A stretch of DNA of 64,000 nucleotides from IMG/VR virus record IMGVR_UViG_3300017763_000005, positions 1 to 64,000 of that record; one strand, written 5' to 3'. This DNA comes from a virus. A program made the translations under genes and the position numbers. Shown in pieces: positions 7,171 through 14,210 of this stretch. The notes beneath the pieces were generated by a model. It saw only the letters and a program-made list of their open reading frames with translations, made no database searches and was not told the origin of the DNA. The stretch's first letter is position 1, and every line of letters starts with the position of its first letter.

Positions 7171-8079
7171 TTAACTTTCTTTAGCTAGTTTAGCAAAATA
7201 GCTTAATGTATCATCCTCTTCGGCTGAAGCAGCTGGAGCTGACTCGAAGTGGTTATCTTCTGCAGTCAATGCTGGAGCTGGAGTACTTGGCTCAGCTTGG
7301 AATGGATCAGCTTGTGGTGCATGACCAGCGCTTATTCCCAATACCTTATTGAGTTTCATACTTAATTCATCATAAGTTTTATAGTTTTCAGGCTTTAAGA
7401 AATCCTGTAAGCTATAGAGTTTGTCATAGACTTCAGTAAGTCTTGCTTCATCTCCACCGTGTAAGGCAGACGCAGTAGCAAATTCTGATTTGTCATAGTT
7501 GACCCACCCTTCTACTTTTCTGATTTTGATTTTGAAGTCAGCGCCTTCCCAGAAATCATAAGGATTTACTGGATCTTCATCAGCGAACTGAGGTTGCATG
7601 ACGTCCATAATCTTATCAAAGATCTTTTTACCAAACTTATAAAGGAATACCTTTCCTTCGTTTTGAGGATTGTCGGGATCAGAGACGACTAGCACATTAG
7701 ATACATAGTGCAATCTTCTTTTCCTTTCCCTAGCAAGAGCTTTATCTTCATCGCGACCAGAGTTCCAAAGTAAACCATTTGATTCGCTCACTGGATCTGG
7801 TTGTCCAATAGATGTTAAAGAGTTCTCGATGTACCATAAGCCAGTAGGGCCTTTGAACCCATGATCCCAGTACCTTACCCAAGGAAGATCTTCACCTTCT
7901 CTGGCTGGTAGGAATCTGACTACGGCATAACCGTTTCCTGCTTTATCTCTCGTCGGTTTCCAAAAACGATCGTCATCATACGAATTAGATTCTGTTTTTG
8001 CTGTTGATACCGCTTCTGCTGCTTTTACGAGTTTGTCGATTGACGAGCCTCGCATGCTCTTTAGATTTTCTAGTGACAT
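7171..8079 (-). CDS. 32: Single-stranded DNA-binding protein gp32
   Basis: 302 residues, as in T4 (301). The core carries family landmarks: GNGYAVVRFLPAREGEDLPW, WDHGFKGPTGLWYIE, VLVVSDPDNPQNEGKVFLYK and FGKKIFDKI. The C-terminus is acidic and Ala/Pro-rich, as needed for partner binding. The T4 zinc ligands (His64, Cys77, Cys87, Cys90) are missing; the equivalent stretch reads YIENSLTSIGQPDPVSESNG and the whole protein has no Cys, so the fold must be held without zinc. gp32 coats single-stranded DNA and organises replication, recombination and repair. A dedicated early promoter lies inside the end of gp59, and a strong terminator follows. Confidence 0.95.
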   Translation of the reverse strand: MSLENLKSMRGSSIDKLVKAAEAVSTAKTESNSYDDDRFWKPTRDKAGNGYAVVRFLPAREGEDLPWVRYWDHGFKGPTGLWYIENSLTSIGQPDPVSESNGLLWNSGRDEDKALARERKRRLHYVSNVLVVSDPDNPQNEGKVFLYKFGKKIFDKIMDVMQPQFADEDPVNPYDFWEGADFKIKIRKVEGWVNYDKSEFATASALHGGDEARLTEVYDKLYSLQDFLKPENYKTYDELSMKLNKVLGISAGHAPQADPFQAEPSTPAPALTAEDNHFESAPAASAEEDDTLSYFAKLAKES

Positions 8080-8134
8080 ATATTTCTCCTGTATTTACAC
8101 TGTATTACTGAATTATCCACTTTATACATAATAT

Positions 8135-8163
8135 ATTATACCACATTACGTGGCTTTTGTAAA
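8135..8163 (-). promoter_or_regulatory. Early promoter for gp32
   Basis: TTTACA at 8163-8158 and TATAAT at 8140-8135, 17-base spacer, with TGG before the -10 (extended -10). The -35 lies inside the 3' end of gp59. Confidence 0.8.
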
Positions 8164-8742
8164 GGTTTCTTTTAATAAATTTAAACATTTATCTCTATCA
8201 AACTTTACAAATGGTTTGTATTTCATAATCTTTCTATAGATGTCCGGCCAAATAATAGTGTCCGTAATCTTTTTGTTTTCACGTTCTACAAAACCAAGTA
8301 TTGAATCCAAGATGACGACTGTTTCCAGTACTATTTCTTCTTGCATCCAAAGCTTTATAATCAATGGATGATTGTTATCTTCTGCTTCTAAAAGAGAATC
8401 AAACGATACATCCATATCATTAAGTTTATTTATATCAGTTTGAAACTGATACGTTAAAGATTCCATAATTTTTTTATGGTCTCTATAATATCTTTCGCCA
8501 CCTTCATTAAGCATATCACCGACATACTTAACGTCGTTCTTAAAGTTAGCTATATAGAATTCTTTTAATTCATTCTCATATGTCTTTGCTAACTTGGCAA
8601 AAAAGAACTTATCCTTTCGTTTAAAGAATGATGTAGGCTTTACTGAAGTCTTAAAATGATATTTAATCGCATCATATCCATCTGTTTCAAAATGGAGTTT
8701 AAGCGCGTTATATAATTTGTAAGACTCAAAAGGATCATTCAT
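8146..8742 (-). CDS. 59: Helicase loader gp59
   Basis: 198 residues, close to T4 gp59 (217). The N-terminal region (MNDPFESYKLYNALKLHF, YDAIKYHFKTSVKPTSFFKR, KDKFFFAKLA) is the recognisable gp59 signature. The rest is helical and ends in a basic segment. gp59 loads the gp41 helicase onto gp32-covered forks and blocks premature polymerase movement. The ATG lies inside the end of gp33 (4-base overlap), keeping the T4 order 33-59-32. The gp32 promoter is embedded in its last codons. Confidence 0.9.
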   Translation of the reverse strand: MNDPFESYKLYNALKLHFETDGYDAIKYHFKTSVKPTSFFKRKDKFFFAKLAKTYENELKEFYIANFKNDVKYVGDMLNEGGERYYRDHKKIMESLTYQFQTDINKLNDMDVSFDSLLEAEDNNHPLIIKLWMQEEIVLETVVILDSILGFVERENKKITDTIIWPDIYRKIMKYKPFVKFDRDKCLNLLKETFTKAT

Positions 8743-8999
8743 AAAGGTAATTTATTAGTCCTTTTGATTTTAATAAGATTTAAGCTTGCTGCTTCTTCTT
8801 CAATCTTTTGTTTAAGAGAATCAGTAAGCAGCTTTTTCATATTCTTATAATCCATAGCTCTTTCTTCAACAACATAAGATGCTGCATCGATGTATGACAT
8901 ATTATTATTAGCTACAAGATGCTCAACAGCTGCTGAGAATCTCTTCTTAGTCATGATCTTTTGATCTAATGGATTATCCGACAAAGTCTTCTCCTTCAT
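8739..8999 (-). CDS. 33: Late-transcription co-activator gp33
   Basis: 86 residues from the ATG. KIMTKKRFSAAVEHLVANNN and MSYIDAASYVVEE are characteristic of gp33 in marine T4-like phages. gp33 bridges RNA polymerase and the sliding clamp to activate TATAAATA late promoters, which occur throughout this window. The first ATG (8999) has no ribosome binding site, whereas AAGGAG lies 6 bases before an in-frame TTG at 8984, so the real protein may start MSDNPLDQK (81 residues). It overlaps the end of the peroxiredoxin gene by up to 26 bases. Confidence 0.85.
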   Translation of the reverse strand: MKEKTLSDNPLDQKIMTKKRFSAAVEHLVANNNMSYIDAASYVVEERAMDYKNMKKLLTDSLKQKIEEEAASLNLIKIKRTNKLPL

Positions 9000-9495
9000 C
9001 CCATGCGCATCCAGTTAAGCCACCAGCTTGTAAACCTTTTAAGGTTCTTAAAACTTCATTATGGTTTCTACCTGTATCCAAAGCGTTTACCGATACGTGT
9101 TGTACTGTTCTATCTCTATCAAAGATAAACGTAGCTCTGTATGGTACACCTTCTTCTTCATTAACAATACCAAGTTTATGACTTAAACCAAGTCCACAAT
9201 CAGCTGCAAGAGTATGCTGGATATTACCAATCAATTGATTGTCTTCTTTCCACGCTAACTTACAAAACTCATTGTCTCCACTGATACCAATTACATTTGC
9301 ATGATCTACTAGGTTATCAAAACCTGCGATCTCTGTTGGACAGATAAATGTAAAGTCCTTTGGATAGAAGTAGACTATTGACCAATCATGTTTGAGTGGT
9401 GTATAACCTTCTTCAACCGTTACTCTCACAAATTCATTTTTTTCGTTAATTCCTTGCAGTGAGAATGCAGGGAACTTATCTCCTACTGATAACAT
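8974..9495 (-). CDS. 2-Cys peroxiredoxin (AhpC/Prx1 type)
   Basis: 173 residues with the full peroxiredoxin layout: FYPKDFTFICPTEIAGF with peroxidatic Cys52, Arg120 in the GVPYRATFIFD strand, and a resolving Cys163 in GCAWDEGEDFVG near the C-terminus. Such enzymes reduce hydrogen peroxide and organic peroxides using thiol donors. The C-terminal extension found in over-oxidation-sensitive eukaryotic forms is absent. It is embedded between an unknown gene and gp33 in the replication operon and overlaps gp33, so it is expressed with DNA replication. It is a host-derived metabolic gene; protection of the replicating cell from peroxide is the likely use (inference). Confidence 0.92.
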   Translation of the reverse strand: MLSVGDKFPAFSLQGINEKNEFVRVTVEEGYTPLKHDWSIVYFYPKDFTFICPTEIAGFDNLVDHANVIGISGDNEFCKLAWKEDNQLIGNIQHTLAADCGLGLSHKLGIVNEEEGVPYRATFIFDRDRTVQHVSVNALDTGRNHNEVLRTLKGLQAGGLTGCAWDEGEDFVG

Positions 9496-9503
9496 ATTTC
9501 CTC

Positions 9504-10625
9504 CTAGAATACTCTCATTAATATACAGTCAGCGTTAATTCTGCCTGTAGGGCTATCAATTTTAGTTGTTATTGTCTCCCACACTTTCTCAATTTGCTTT
9601 TCAGTCTTATTAAGAATGAGTGGTAGTATCTCATCAGGTTTACGTAATGTAGCCTGTTTCGAATCTTTATCAAAGTTTTTAATCGTGGTACCTGATATTT
9701 CAAATCCACTTACAGCTGAAGTCACATACTCAATAAGCTTTCTATTCTTAGTATTATAGATATATAGCTTATGTTTAGTTGGTATGAGTATTGGATTAAT
9801 TGATGTCAATTTAGAATCAATATCTTCTTGGCAATACTTAAGCTTAGCAACTTGAGTATCAGATGACTTAGGCTTTTTAGTCCTAGGTATACGAGTAGCT
9901 TTAAAAGAATCTCTTAATCGTTCAAGATCAGCAAACACATCTTCAAACTGCTTTAAGATCTTTTTCTTTTCGCCTTTTGAATAATGTGAATAAGCTTCTA
10001 CACACTGATCGCATGTTCTTTCATAAGCTTCTTTGATTAAATCATACTCTTGTTCGAGCATGCCTTTGAATATATTTATTGCATTACCTTTCAATCCATG
10101 TAATTTAAATCGATTGTATGCACTGAATTTCTTTGTAAAGTCTCCATTTAACCAGCCTTCAACAATATCTTCATCCCATTCAGCGTAAATAGTATCAAGT
10201 ACTTTTAAACGAGTTCTTTCAGCTGGAGTTATAACTTTGACTTCAGCCTTTTTCTTTTCTTCAATCTTTTTAAGAGTAAGACCTTCTTTATAAAGTTCAT
10301 CAATAAAGTCTTTACACTTTTGAATCATTACATCATCGTATTGCCAGCCTCTATAATAGAGTTTGATAATCTTATTGACTTTCATAAACTTCCAATCTTT
10401 AAGTCTTTTCAATACTGATACTTTCTTTTTATCATATCCCATTACATCAGCAGCAAACTGATATGTTGTTGGCATATAATCTTTAGTCTTATAAAAGTAA
10501 TTATACCAGTGAGCACCGTGAGTCCAAGCTGAGCTTGTAAAATCAGATTCTGATGTATAGATTGGTTCTGGTCCAAGATACTTATCGTCTAAACTTGGTC
10601 CTCTTTTCTTTTTTCTTGCTGCCAT
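9504..10625 (-). CDS. Conserved replication-operon protein of unknown function
   Basis: 373 residues, strongly basic, opening with MAARKKKRGPS. Residues 30-110 include WTHGAHWYNYFYKTKDYMP and PTTYQFAADVMGY; the middle is helical, and the C-terminal third (LIPTKHKLYIYNTKNRKLIE onward) looks like a beta-rich nucleic-acid-binding fold. It heads the operon that continues with peroxiredoxin, gp33, gp59 and gp32, directly under an early promoter. I recognise no enzyme motif. Basic charge and context suggest a DNA- or RNA-binding replication protein (inference). Confidence 0.8.
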   Translation of the reverse strand: MAARKKKRGPSLDDKYLGPEPIYTSESDFTSSAWTHGAHWYNYFYKTKDYMPTTYQFAADVMGYDKKKVSVLKRLKDWKFMKVNKIIKLYYRGWQYDDVMIQKCKDFIDELYKEGLTLKKIEEKKKAEVKVITPAERTRLKVLDTIYAEWDEDIVEGWLNGDFTKKFSAYNRFKLHGLKGNAINIFKGMLEQEYDLIKEAYERTCDQCVEAYSHYSKGEKKKILKQFEDVFADLERLRDSFKATRIPRTKKPKSSDTQVAKLKYCQEDIDSKLTSINPILIPTKHKLYIYNTKNRKLIEYVTSAVSGFEISGTTIKNFDKDSKQATLRKPDEILPLILNKTEKQIEKVWETITTKIDSPTGRINADCILMRVF

Positions 10626-10651
10626 ATTTCTCCTTATATATGTTTAGATAT

Positions 10652-10680
10652 ATTATACCACATTCCTTATCAAATGTAAA
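10652..10680 (-). promoter_or_regulatory. Early promoter of the gp33-gp59 replication operon
   Basis: TTTACA at 10680-10675, TATAAT at 10657-10652, 17-base spacer, 27 bases before the ATG of the first gene. Confidence 0.85.
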
Positions 10681-10695
10681 CGATTATTTTTAATA

Positions 10696-10751
10696 AAAGG
10701 TGGCCAGGACTCCGCGGTGATAAGGAGTTGCGTTAATGAGCCCTGACCTTT
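10696..10751. other. GC-rich structured element, candidate RNA or terminator
   Basis: About 56 bases, much richer in G+C than its surroundings. Outer arms AAAGGT/ACCTTT extend through CAGG/CCTG with a small bulge, and enclose a second 5-bp hairpin (ACTCC/GGAGT). It lies after the 10755 gene and before the replication-operon promoter on the minus strand. It has no clear T-run. It could be a terminator, an attenuator or a small structured RNA, and does not match any riboswitch I can recall. Confidence 0.5.
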
Positions 10752-10754
10752 GAT

Positions 10755-11042
10755 TTATTTAGCTCCTATTTGGAATACAAAATTTTCTGCTGCATCTTCA
10801 GCATATGATTCATTATGTATACCCATAGGTGATACCATTTTTAACTTATCATTTATAAATTTTTCTACACACCAAACTCCGTCGTTTCTTTTACAGACTT
10901 CAGCTCTATATTCAATATCATCAATAGTATTCATATGTGTTGAATAATACTTATAACTATATGAACGTTCAATTAACTCATCAAGCTTTTTTTCCATATC
11001 ATCAAGCTTAATCATTATATCTTCAAAATTATACATCATCAT
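10755..11042 (-). CDS. Small hypothetical early protein
   Basis: 95 residues starting MMMYNFEDI, acidic, with an N-terminal helical segment (IMIKLDDMEKKLDELIER). Three tandem ATGs follow AAGGAG; the first is too close to the ribosome binding site, so the second or third is the likely start. It overlaps the membrane peptide gene upstream. No family recognised. Confidence 0.65.
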   Translation of the reverse strand: MMMYNFEDIMIKLDDMEKKLDELIERSYSYKYYSTHMNTIDDIEYRAEVCKRNDGVWCVEKFINDKLKMVSPMGIHNESYAEDAAENFVFQIGAK

Positions 11043-11115
11043 CTCCTTCTAAAAATATGTAATAAATTGCACCAATAGCAAATGCTATTATGGCAGTGTA
11101 AACTAAAACTTCCAT
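11029..11115 (-). CDS. 28-residue membrane peptide
   Basis: A short ORF encoding MEVLVYTAIIAFAIGAIYYI followed by FLEGDDDV: one transmembrane helix and an acidic tail. The ATG overlaps the stop of the 118-residue gene upstream (TAATG type), and its 3' end carries the ribosome binding site of the gene downstream, which supports translation. Function unknown. Confidence 0.55.
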   Translation of the reverse strand: MEVLVYTAIIAFAIGAIYYIFLEGDDDV

Positions 11116-11471
11116 TAGTTTCTCCTCATCTTGCTGATATCCTCAGCTTCTTGTTGTGAAATAACTGGTACAGCATTTGACTTATGCATTGTTGCAATAC
11201 CTTTAACTAATGTGCCAGTATAAACTGGAGCTTCTTTTTTAGTGCAATCACTAGCAATCTCATGATAGGTACCATTTTTCATGTATTCTTCCATCAATGA
11301 GTTGTATTGTTTTTGCTGCCTCGCTCTGAGTTTATCGAGCTGAGACTGACTTGGTTTCATAGGTTTAAATACGGGTTTACTTTTCTTGACTGAATTTAAA
11401 GCGTGATTCTTTCTCTTACGGCCACAAGGTGAATACCTTAGTGATCCCATATAAAAATTAGTTGCACCCAT
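11115..11471 (-). CDS. Small basic hypothetical protein
   Basis: 118 residues, strongly basic (GRKRKNHALNSVKKSKPVFK) in the first half, then a helical middle (LDKLRARQQKQYNSLMEEYM). It is part of a tight run of small minus-strand genes with stop/start overlaps on both sides. No family recognised; a nucleic-acid-binding role would fit the charge but is speculative. Confidence 0.65.
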   Translation of the reverse strand: MGATNFYMGSLRYSPCGRKRKNHALNSVKKSKPVFKPMKPSQSQLDKLRARQQKQYNSLMEEYMKNGTYHEIASDCTKKEAPVYTGTLVKGIATMHKSNAVPVISQQEAEDISKMRRN

Positions 11472-11602
11472 TACTTAGGACCTCCATTGTGTCCTATCAT
11501 AGATTTTTGTTTTTGCTTTTCTCTCCATGCAAGGAAATGAATAGCAACTTCTCGGGTTGAGTGAGTTAGAGTACTCACTGGACTTCTTTTTGTTTTTTTC
11601 AT
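11471..11602 (-). CDS. 43-residue basic hypothetical protein
   Basis: Encodes MKKTKRSPVSTLTHSTREVA and then a helix (IHFLAWREKQKQKSM) with a short IGHNGGPK tail. The ATG overlaps the end of the 82-residue gene and the stop overlaps the ATG of the next gene, so it fills the operon without gaps. The IGHNGGP ending is common on small phage proteins. Function unknown. Confidence 0.55.
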   Translation of the reverse strand: MKKTKRSPVSTLTHSTREVAIHFLAWREKQKQKSMIGHNGGPK

Positions 11603-11847
11603 AATCTAAATATTTTACCTAATATATTGTCCACTTCTGGATCGTTTAAATGTCCCATGACATCTTCAGTAATACCACTGTCGTAACAAAGCTCACCATG
11701 TAATAAAACAGCAACTTCCCATAGACCTTTTTGATATCCATAGGAGCCTCTATGTTGTATTACACTTGCACCATAGCCATTAGGAAATTTATATACTTTT
11801 TGTATACCGCCCATATGTCTATTTGTTTCGATTAAGTATTTGTTCAT
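11599..11847 (-). CDS. Small hypothetical early protein
   Basis: 82 residues (MNKYLIETNRHMGGIQKVYK onward), apparently a compact beta-rich protein with YGASVIQHRGSYGYQKGLWE and an acidic C-terminus. It is the first gene after an early promoter whose -10 is 7 bases upstream of the ATG, so its message is nearly leaderless. No family recognised. Confidence 0.65.
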   Translation of the reverse strand: MNKYLIETNRHMGGIQKVYKFPNGYGASVIQHRGSYGYQKGLWEVAVLLHGELCYDSGITEDVMGHLNDPEVDNILGKIFRL

Positions 11848-11853
11848 ATGTAT

Positions 11854-11882
11854 ATTATACCATAGTTTCAGTTAAATGTAAA
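11854..11882 (-). promoter_or_regulatory. Early promoter
   Basis: TTTACA at 11882-11877, TATAAT at 11859-11854, 17-base spacer with TGG before the -10. It drives the run of small genes from 11847 downward. Confidence 0.85.
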
Positions 11883-11901
11883 CTGTTTTTGTGAATTAAT
11901 T

Positions 11902-12162
11902 TTAAGTATTTCTTACGTACTCGTTTATAAGCTCTTCGCCTCGTAAAGATTTTCCTAACATGACTACTTCATCTGTAGATGCTATTGTTCTTTTAACACT
12001 ACCATCGTTATATTGAATGTCAAGGACTGATCCATCGTTTCTATCATCTGCATAGAACAATGAGTTTAATGAATGAGCATGTATTGATTTTACTCCTTGT
12101 GCCCACTCTTCAGCTTCCAATTTTAATCTTTGTTTTTCGACTCTATCGTTATATTGACTCAT
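11902..12162 (-). CDS. Small hypothetical early protein
   Basis: 86 residues: a charged N-terminal helix (RVEKQRLKLEAEEWAQGVKS) then a beta-like segment (SVLDIQYNDGSVKRTIASTD). It overlaps the 46-residue gene upstream by 4 bases. It is the last gene before the next early promoter. Function unknown. Confidence 0.65.
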   Translation of the reverse strand: MSQYNDRVEKQRLKLEAEEWAQGVKSIHAHSLNSLFYADDRNDGSVLDIQYNDGSVKRTIASTDEVVMLGKSLRGEELINEYVRNT

Positions 12163-12299
12163 CTTATTTTCCCCTCTTCTGCTAACTTAATTAATTGTCT
12201 TAACTTTTGATCCCATAGCAGTTTAAAATCTGGATCTTGAGCGTTATCTCTTGCTTTTGTTAAGGCTACTGCTCTTTGCATGGCTGTAAGTCTTTTCAT
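12159..12299 (-). CDS. 46-residue helical hypothetical protein
   Basis: Encodes MKRLTAMQRAVALTKARDNA followed by QDPDFKLLWDQKLRQLIKLA, predicted all-helical and basic. It is coupled at both ends (4-base overlap downstream; its ATG overlaps the stop of the 94-residue gene at 12299). Function unknown. Confidence 0.6.
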   Translation of the reverse strand: MKRLTAMQRAVALTKARDNAQDPDFKLLWDQKLRQLIKLAEEGKIR

Positions 12300-12583
12300 T
12301 AGTTCCACTCCTGGTCTAACTTAGATGCAGCGAACGCATCCATATATGATGTACCTTCAAGATATCTTTCAATATTCTTTTCGCTATGATACATATTCTC
12401 TTCTTTAAAACAATCCAAACCACCTGGTGATTGCTTACCAGCTTTTTTGACTTGCTTAGTCAATTTAGATTGCTCTTTGATAATAGCTTTTCTTGCATCA
12501 AGATTAGCAATAATATCCTGCATCTCTTTCTCTTCTTTAAATTGATTCAATTGTTTTTTTAGTTGTTCAAATGACTTACTCAT
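12299..12583 (-). CDS. Small coiled-coil hypothetical protein
   Basis: 94 residues. The first 50 form a likely coiled coil (FEQLKKQLNQFKEEKEMQDI), followed by a Gly/Pro break and an acidic tail (YLEGTSYMDAFAASKLDQEW). It lies within the coupled run of small early genes. No family recognised. Confidence 0.65.
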   Translation of the reverse strand: MSKSFEQLKKQLNQFKEEKEMQDIIANLDARKAIIKEQSKLTKQVKKAGKQSPGGLDCFKEENMYHSEKNIERYLEGTSYMDAFAASKLDQEWN

Positions 12584-12713
12584 CGTTTTTTACCTCTTTT
12601 TCTTTAATAATACCTACAGCAAATAGTTCCATTCTTTCTGCCCATTCATACTCAGCCTCGTCGTTTAAATCAAGTGTAGCCAAGAACTTGTCAAATAGAT
12701 CTGTTTTTTCCAT
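12576..12713 (-). CDS. 45-residue acidic hypothetical protein
   Basis: Encodes MEKTDLFDKFLATLDLNDEA followed by EYEWAERMELFAVGIIKEKE, acidic and helical. It starts at an ATG overlapping the stop of the gene upstream (12713) and overlaps the next gene by 8 bases. Small acidic early proteins in T4-like phages often bind host enzymes; nothing here identifies a target. Confidence 0.6.
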   Translation of the reverse strand: MEKTDLFDKFLATLDLNDEAEYEWAERMELFAVGIIKEKEVKNDE

Positions 12714-13189
12714 TACGCTACCTCCTTGATTTCAAACCACTCTTTAAGCTCAGCTTCAGTGTCGCAAATATCGCCATCTTCCATTAAGTAAGAAGCTTTA
12801 TAAGATTCACGATTGTTAGTCCAAGTCTCAGTTTTTTCTAAGATTTCTTTTCTCATCCAACCATCTTCACGGTTATCAGTGACTTTCATAAAGTTGACTT
12901 TATCGCCGACAATATGAAATGTAGTAGGTGATTCCCAATCATCGCAAACTTTAATACGTTGACCTACAACTTTAAATTCAGTGACATACTCTTCTGAGCC
13001 ACCATTTGATCTAATTAAATCAGTAGTGATATAAGGTCTAACCTGTGCAGCAATTGTTGCTGTTTCGTTATCATTAAGAGAACCACAGTTTTCCATAAGG
13101 TAAGTATTACCACCCTTGAACTTCATATAAGGTTTCTCGGCAGTACCGTAGTTTTCCATATACTGAGTTTTGATTACTAATTTATTCAT
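12713..13189 (-). CDS. Hypothetical early protein, beta-rich
   Basis: 158 residues beginning MNKLVIKTQYMENYGTAEKP, with NYGTAEKPYMKFKGGNTYLM and a C-terminal acidic helix (CDTEAELKEWFEIKEVA). It resembles small conserved proteins of T4-like phages of unknown function. The ATG overlaps the stop of the upstream gene at 13189. No catalytic motif seen. Confidence 0.7.
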   Translation of the reverse strand: MNKLVIKTQYMENYGTAEKPYMKFKGGNTYLMENCGSLNDNETATIAAQVRPYITTDLIRSNGGSEEYVTEFKVVGQRIKVCDDWESPTTFHIVGDKVNFMKVTDNREDGWMRKEILEKTETWTNNRESYKASYLMEDGDICDTEAELKEWFEIKEVA

Positions 13190-13458
13190 TACGCAACCTC
13201 CATGATAGAGATTGGGCAGTTATATTCTCTGCCATCGATTTCTACAATCGCTTTTGTACGATTGAGTTTTACGATGGTTCCAGTCAAGCTGCCTTTTCTG
13301 GAAGTTATATTGACTGTTTGGCCAATATTGAAAGCTGCTTTTTTTGCAGCTACAAGAGAAGCTCTAAGAGATTTTTGTTTTGCTCTTACAACTTCGATTA
13401 TCACATTCAAATCTTCCATTTGGTCGATTTGGTTAATTAGCGTTATTGCTTTTTTCAT
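13189..13458 (-). CDS. Small KOW/SH3-like hypothetical protein
   Basis: 89 residues: an N-terminal helix (residues 1-40), then FNIGQTVNITSRKGSLTGTI and VKLNRTKAIVEIDGREYNC, a pattern like a small SH3/KOW beta-barrel that often binds RNA or protein. The ribosome binding site AAGGAG precedes the ATG. It is first in its unit under an early promoter. The domain assignment is by pattern only. Confidence 0.65.
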   Translation of the reverse strand: MKKAITLINQIDQMEDLNVIIEVVRAKQKSLRASLVAAKKAAFNIGQTVNITSRKGSLTGTIVKLNRTKAIVEIDGREYNCPISIMEVA

Positions 13459-13487
13459 AATTACTCCTTATCCTGAATTATATGTAT

Positions 13488-13516
13488 ATTATACACTAGT
13501 TTGGCGCAAATGTAAA
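13488..13516 (-). promoter_or_regulatory. Early promoter
   Basis: TTTACA at 13516-13511, TATAAT at 13493-13488, 17-base spacer. It lies 30 bases before the 89-residue gene. Confidence 0.8.
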
Positions 13517-13568
13517 GGATTATTTTCACTTTTTGTGAAAAAACTTGACACTCTTAACACCTTTTCGC

Positions 13569-13694
13569 TCAAGTGTTGTCTCCGTCCCTGTATTCTACGT
13601 CATGTTTTGCGAATATTTTGTTTGCTTTACGTTGAAAGGATAGCTCGATCTGACGATCAAGCCATCTTCTAAACCACTGTCTGATTTTACCCAT
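13569..13694 (-). CDS. 41-residue basic hypothetical protein
   Basis: Encodes MGKIRQWFRRWLDRQIELSF followed by QRKANKIFAKHDVEYRDGDN, a basic amphipathic helix with several Trp and Phe and an acidic tail. Its start is 2 bases past the stop of the 13696 gene. Function unknown; the amphipathic N-terminus could bind membrane or nucleic acid. Confidence 0.5.
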   Translation of the reverse strand: MGKIRQWFRRWLDRQIELSFQRKANKIFAKHDVEYRDGDNT

Positions 13695-13695
13695 A

Positions 13696-14136
13696 TTAAA
13701 ATGCTCCAGGAGCTACTTGTAAACATGGGATGCCAGCTGATCTCCACATACTGACAACTTGGTCTCTATCATCGAAAACCATATCAGGTTTCCAATCAGC
13801 TTTGATCAACTCAGCCAAGACTCTTGCTTTAAACTCATGATCTGGCTCGTAGCTATCATCTGGTCTCATGAACATAAAGTCCCAAAATTGACCACAGGTT
13901 GCAGATAACTGTTTTTCAGTTATGGCTCTTTGTCTTTCTTTTCTTGCTGATACAACAACTATTGAATGACCTGCATCTTTCATGCATTCAGCTATCTCAA
14001 AGATATGCTCATGTCTTGTATCATCGACTGTAGCAGCTTCAAATGCTGGCCAATCGACTTGTTGACTTCCATCAACGAATTTTCTTCTGTGTTCGACATC
14101 CATTAAGGTTCCGTCGACATCAAATATAATTTTCAT
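13696..14136 (-). CDS. HAD-family phosphatase, polynucleotide kinase 3'-phosphatase-like
   Basis: 146 residues from the ATG at 14136. MKIIFDVDGTLMDVEHRRKF holds the HAD nucleophile DxDGT; VVVSARKE is motif II, and PDMVFDDRDQVVSMWRSAGI is motif III/IV. The layout (RR after the first motif, FMRPDDSYEPD, FDDRDQVV-MWR) is that of the phosphatase half of T4 polynucleotide kinase, here without a P-loop kinase domain. It probably removes 3' phosphates from nucleic-acid ends or acts on nucleotides. Upstream in-frame codons to 14205 lie inside other genes and have no ribosome binding site. Confidence 0.85.
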   Translation of the reverse strand: MKIIFDVDGTLMDVEHRRKFVDGSQQVDWPAFEAATVDDTRHEHIFEIAECMKDAGHSIVVVSARKERQRAITEKQLSATCGQFWDFMFMRPDDSYEPDHEFKARVLAELIKADWKPDMVFDDRDQVVSMWRSAGIPCLQVAPGAF

Positions 14137-14210
14137 TACGATACTCCTAAAATTTTTAATATTACTGGCAATGCAAATAAAGCCAACCCTTGTATAAAAC
14201 CCCAATCCAT
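14136..14210 (-). CDS. 24-residue membrane peptide
   Basis: Encodes MDWGFIQGLALFALPVILKI followed by LGVS, a single hydrophobic helix. It begins where the 98-residue gene ends, and its TAA overlaps the HAD-phosphatase ATG (ATTACG on the plus strand), with AGGAG-like sequence internally. It may only couple translation. Low certainty. Confidence 0.4.
   Translation of the reverse strand: MDWGFIQGLALFALPVILKILGVS

Noticed and set aside
8427-8434. TATAAATA late box inside gp59
   Set aside because: About 350 bases from the next start and inside a gene; similar chance hits at 15412, 40555, 41328, 44346 and 48635 were also left out given the high A+T content.
10696-10751. Glutamine (glnA/downstream-peptide) riboswitch
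   Set aside because: Such riboswitches occur in marine phages, but the expected conserved segments are not present on either strand.
13202-13672. 156-residue plus-strand open frame
   Set aside because: It covers two minus-strand genes and an early promoter in reverse; no start signal.
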